This document shows positions 62,088-64,000 of a stretch of 64,000 bases of DNA, in pieces. The notes under the pieces are model-generated. The model did no database searches. It worked only from the letters and a program-made list of their open reading frames with translations, and was not told the DNA's origin. The translations under genes were made by a program, and so were the position numbers. The stretch comes from Straminergon stramineum (lineage: Eukaryota > Streptophyta > Bryopsida > Hypnales > Calliergonaceae). Each line of letters begins with the position of its first letter. Positions within the stretch are counted from its first letter, which is position 1. The stretch spans positions 43,497,218 through 43,561,217 of the forward strand of contig OY987263.1 of NCBI GenBank assembly GCA_963920665.1, given 5' to 3'.

Positions 62088-64000
62088 TAAAATACGGTTT
62101 GCTGGGGAGATGCACCCTGTGACAAGCAAGATGTGGACCCTCCCTCCCTCGATCGTTCTCTGGCTGGACCCTCTTCATGCCTGGAAGTCCGTCTGGATCT
62201 CCTCCAAGTGGGCCAAATGGAAAAGCTGATCGATTATATAAGTGACATGAAGCTAGCGCAGTTTGATGCTGGAGCAAAGCAAGACCATAGACGGAGACCA
62301 ATCGGAGAAGGTCCTTCACCGCTGTTGCGATGGAGAAACTACAGTAGAAGAGCCCGATCGAGGGACAAGGACCCACAGAACATCATGAGGCCGGAGACGT
62401 TTTCCATGGGAACCGTGGAGTGATGCAATGGCTTGAACTGCACAGTGGATTGTATTCGGGAGCTGGCAGGCTCGGAACCCTACAAATTGTTTGACGAAAA
62501 GCACTTCGAAAGTGCCGTTGCTAGTGCAAAGAGCCTAAATGTATGTAAAAAACGAAAAAAAATGAAGAGGAAAAACAACCACAAGGGAGGTCGGTCTTGA
62601 GTCTTAGACCATGAAGTAAATGTGTCATCAAAATTCTTGAAGTGTTGACCGAATAGATGGATAGACTCGTTATAATAGTGTTTGAAGCGAAGGACAGAGA
62701 TTTTTGTGCACCGTTTTCAGCAGGGGCAACCGACTTTTCGAATGCTCTTGAATTGAAAAAGTTGCCCACTATTGCTCAAGACTTGAGGATTCTGATAGTA
62801 TACTAGAAAATGAAACTGCGTATCTTTAGAATAAATGAAAATTGAAAGAACTTGTTTTCGATAGATTTTGCACGTTTGGTATACGAATTCCCATCATACA
62901 TCTATGATGTTTTCCAACCTTGGAGGGATTGTATTTGGTAAGTTGTTTTTTTCACCTCAAATTCCTTGAGTCCTTCATTCTTAAAAAAAAACATCACCGG
63001 TGAGCAAAAGACAAAGGAATTGCTAATAATGCTACTATAGAATTGAAAATTCTCAATTTCAATATTGACAATGTTCCAATAAACAATATGGGTGATTGCA
63101 AAAAACACTTGTCTTATTTTTTGTCCCCTTGCTTTGGACACGTGTTTTTTTTCTCATAACTTTTGCATTATTTGTCTATTTGACATGAAATTTGGAATGA
63201 AGGTACATGCGGTAGTTTCAAACATTGAGTAATTTTTTCAAAGTTTTAAATTTTACATTACTATTTATAAATTTTCCCTAATTGGATGTCTACCTTGGCC
63301 ATTTTGGAAGGTTTTAATCCTATTTTTTATCCAAAAATGCGAATTCGAAGTCACGAATTGGACATGTTGAAGGTCTACTAACAATATAAGAATTGAGGAT
63401 GAGTTTCTATGAAAATAGCAACATGCTAGTTGCACACATGAGATCAAAGTGACCTTCTTTTATGTGAAGGCTACGAAAAAGAAAATATTTACTACATGAA
63501 TTTTTTGTTGCAATGTGAGAGCAATCTTTTCTAGCAAAATGGAATTTCTTATGGAATTTTTTTTGAATTATTAAAAATGAAAAGGTCTACAAACCGGTCT
63601 CCTATTCTAATATTTTCTTCTCCTAGTGACTTCTATAATACCCCATAGTAGTCTATAGTATTGCATAGTGTTGCATAGTATTAAATTGACAATTCAAACT
63701 TACAAGTGCTTTGGATTGATATCTGAGATCTACCGGTGCCGTTGACACAAAGTATTGATAATTTTGCAAAGTATTGTCAGTTCTATAGCTAGAAATTGTA
63801 TTTTTGAGCCAAAAATGTGAAGTGTTTCTTGCAATCATCCATTCATTCTAAATCAATGCTTTTCTTTTATCAAATTGTGATAATTAAATAAAAAAATCTT
63901 TTTTTGCTTGAATTCCAACTTAGAGAATCATAATTTAATATTCTAAGAATCTAAGGTCTATAGATAAGAGTTTATACTTTACACCCCCACAAAAGTGGAA
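62088..64000. other. Intergenic, nothing recognised
   Basis: 62088-62520 is GC-richer with overlapping frames on both strands and no family match. 62520-64000 is AT-rich without gene or element signals. Confidence 0.4.

Overview
This is nuclear DNA from a green plant. It holds five spliced protein-coding genes in a mostly AT-rich intergenic sea full of short non-autonomous DNA transposons. The enolase, plastid fibrillin, PLATZ zinc-finger and receptor-like cytoplasmic kinase genes are all of plant type. All introns used here are GT-AG. Short genes, sparse spacing and low GC outside exons would suit a non-seed land plant (bryophyte grade or similar), but nothing in the window fixes the species; that placement is a guess. 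No rRNA, tRNA, CRISPR or organelle sequence was recognised.

Layout. 0-7 kb: AT-rich repeats, a GC-richer islet at 2.3-2.75 kb and a near-perfect 498-bp palindromic Tourist-type MITE (3336-3833). 7.58-10.84 kb (+): an 11-exon enolase gene that joins to a complete 445-residue enzyme. 12-13.2 kb: a 1.24-kb element with TTAA ends. 13.53-15.41 kb (-): a 4-exon plastid-lipid-associated protein (fibrillin) gene. 15.70-18.69 kb (+): a 7-exon METTL23-like methyltransferase gene, head-to-head with the fibrillin gene across only 290 bp. 20.64-25.75 kb (+): a 9-exon receptor-like cytoplasmic kinase of 486 residues, preceded by a diverged tandem duplication and carrying several MITEs in its introns. 26-46 kb: no intact gene; dispersed repeats, MITEs of several superfamilies, a possible degraded gag-like fragment and microsatellites. 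46.50-48.53 kb (-): a 3-exon PLATZ transcription-factor gene of 292 residues. 48.5-64 kb: no gene recognised; a CACTA MITE with perfect target duplication (50251-50473), further TTAA-ended repeats, and an inverted pair of GC-rich segments at 60.2 and 62.0 kb.

The five genes do not form a pathway: cytosolic glycolysis, plastid lipid or plastoglobule function, protein methylation, signalling and transcription. The only arrangement suggesting joint control is the fibrillin/METTL23-like divergent pair.

The most unusual pattern is a recurrent class of elements whose ends read TTAA followed by C/T-CCCT-like termini in inverted orientation (1-286, 11980-13220, 26313-27650, 34177-36485, 39375-40020, 44685-44763, 58177-59110). 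That end structure resembles piggyBac-type transposons, which are not commonly described in land plants. The kinase gene also contains two duplicated symmetric mini-exons encoding an unrecognised N-terminus. All exon joins were made by eye from splice signals, reading phase and family conservation.
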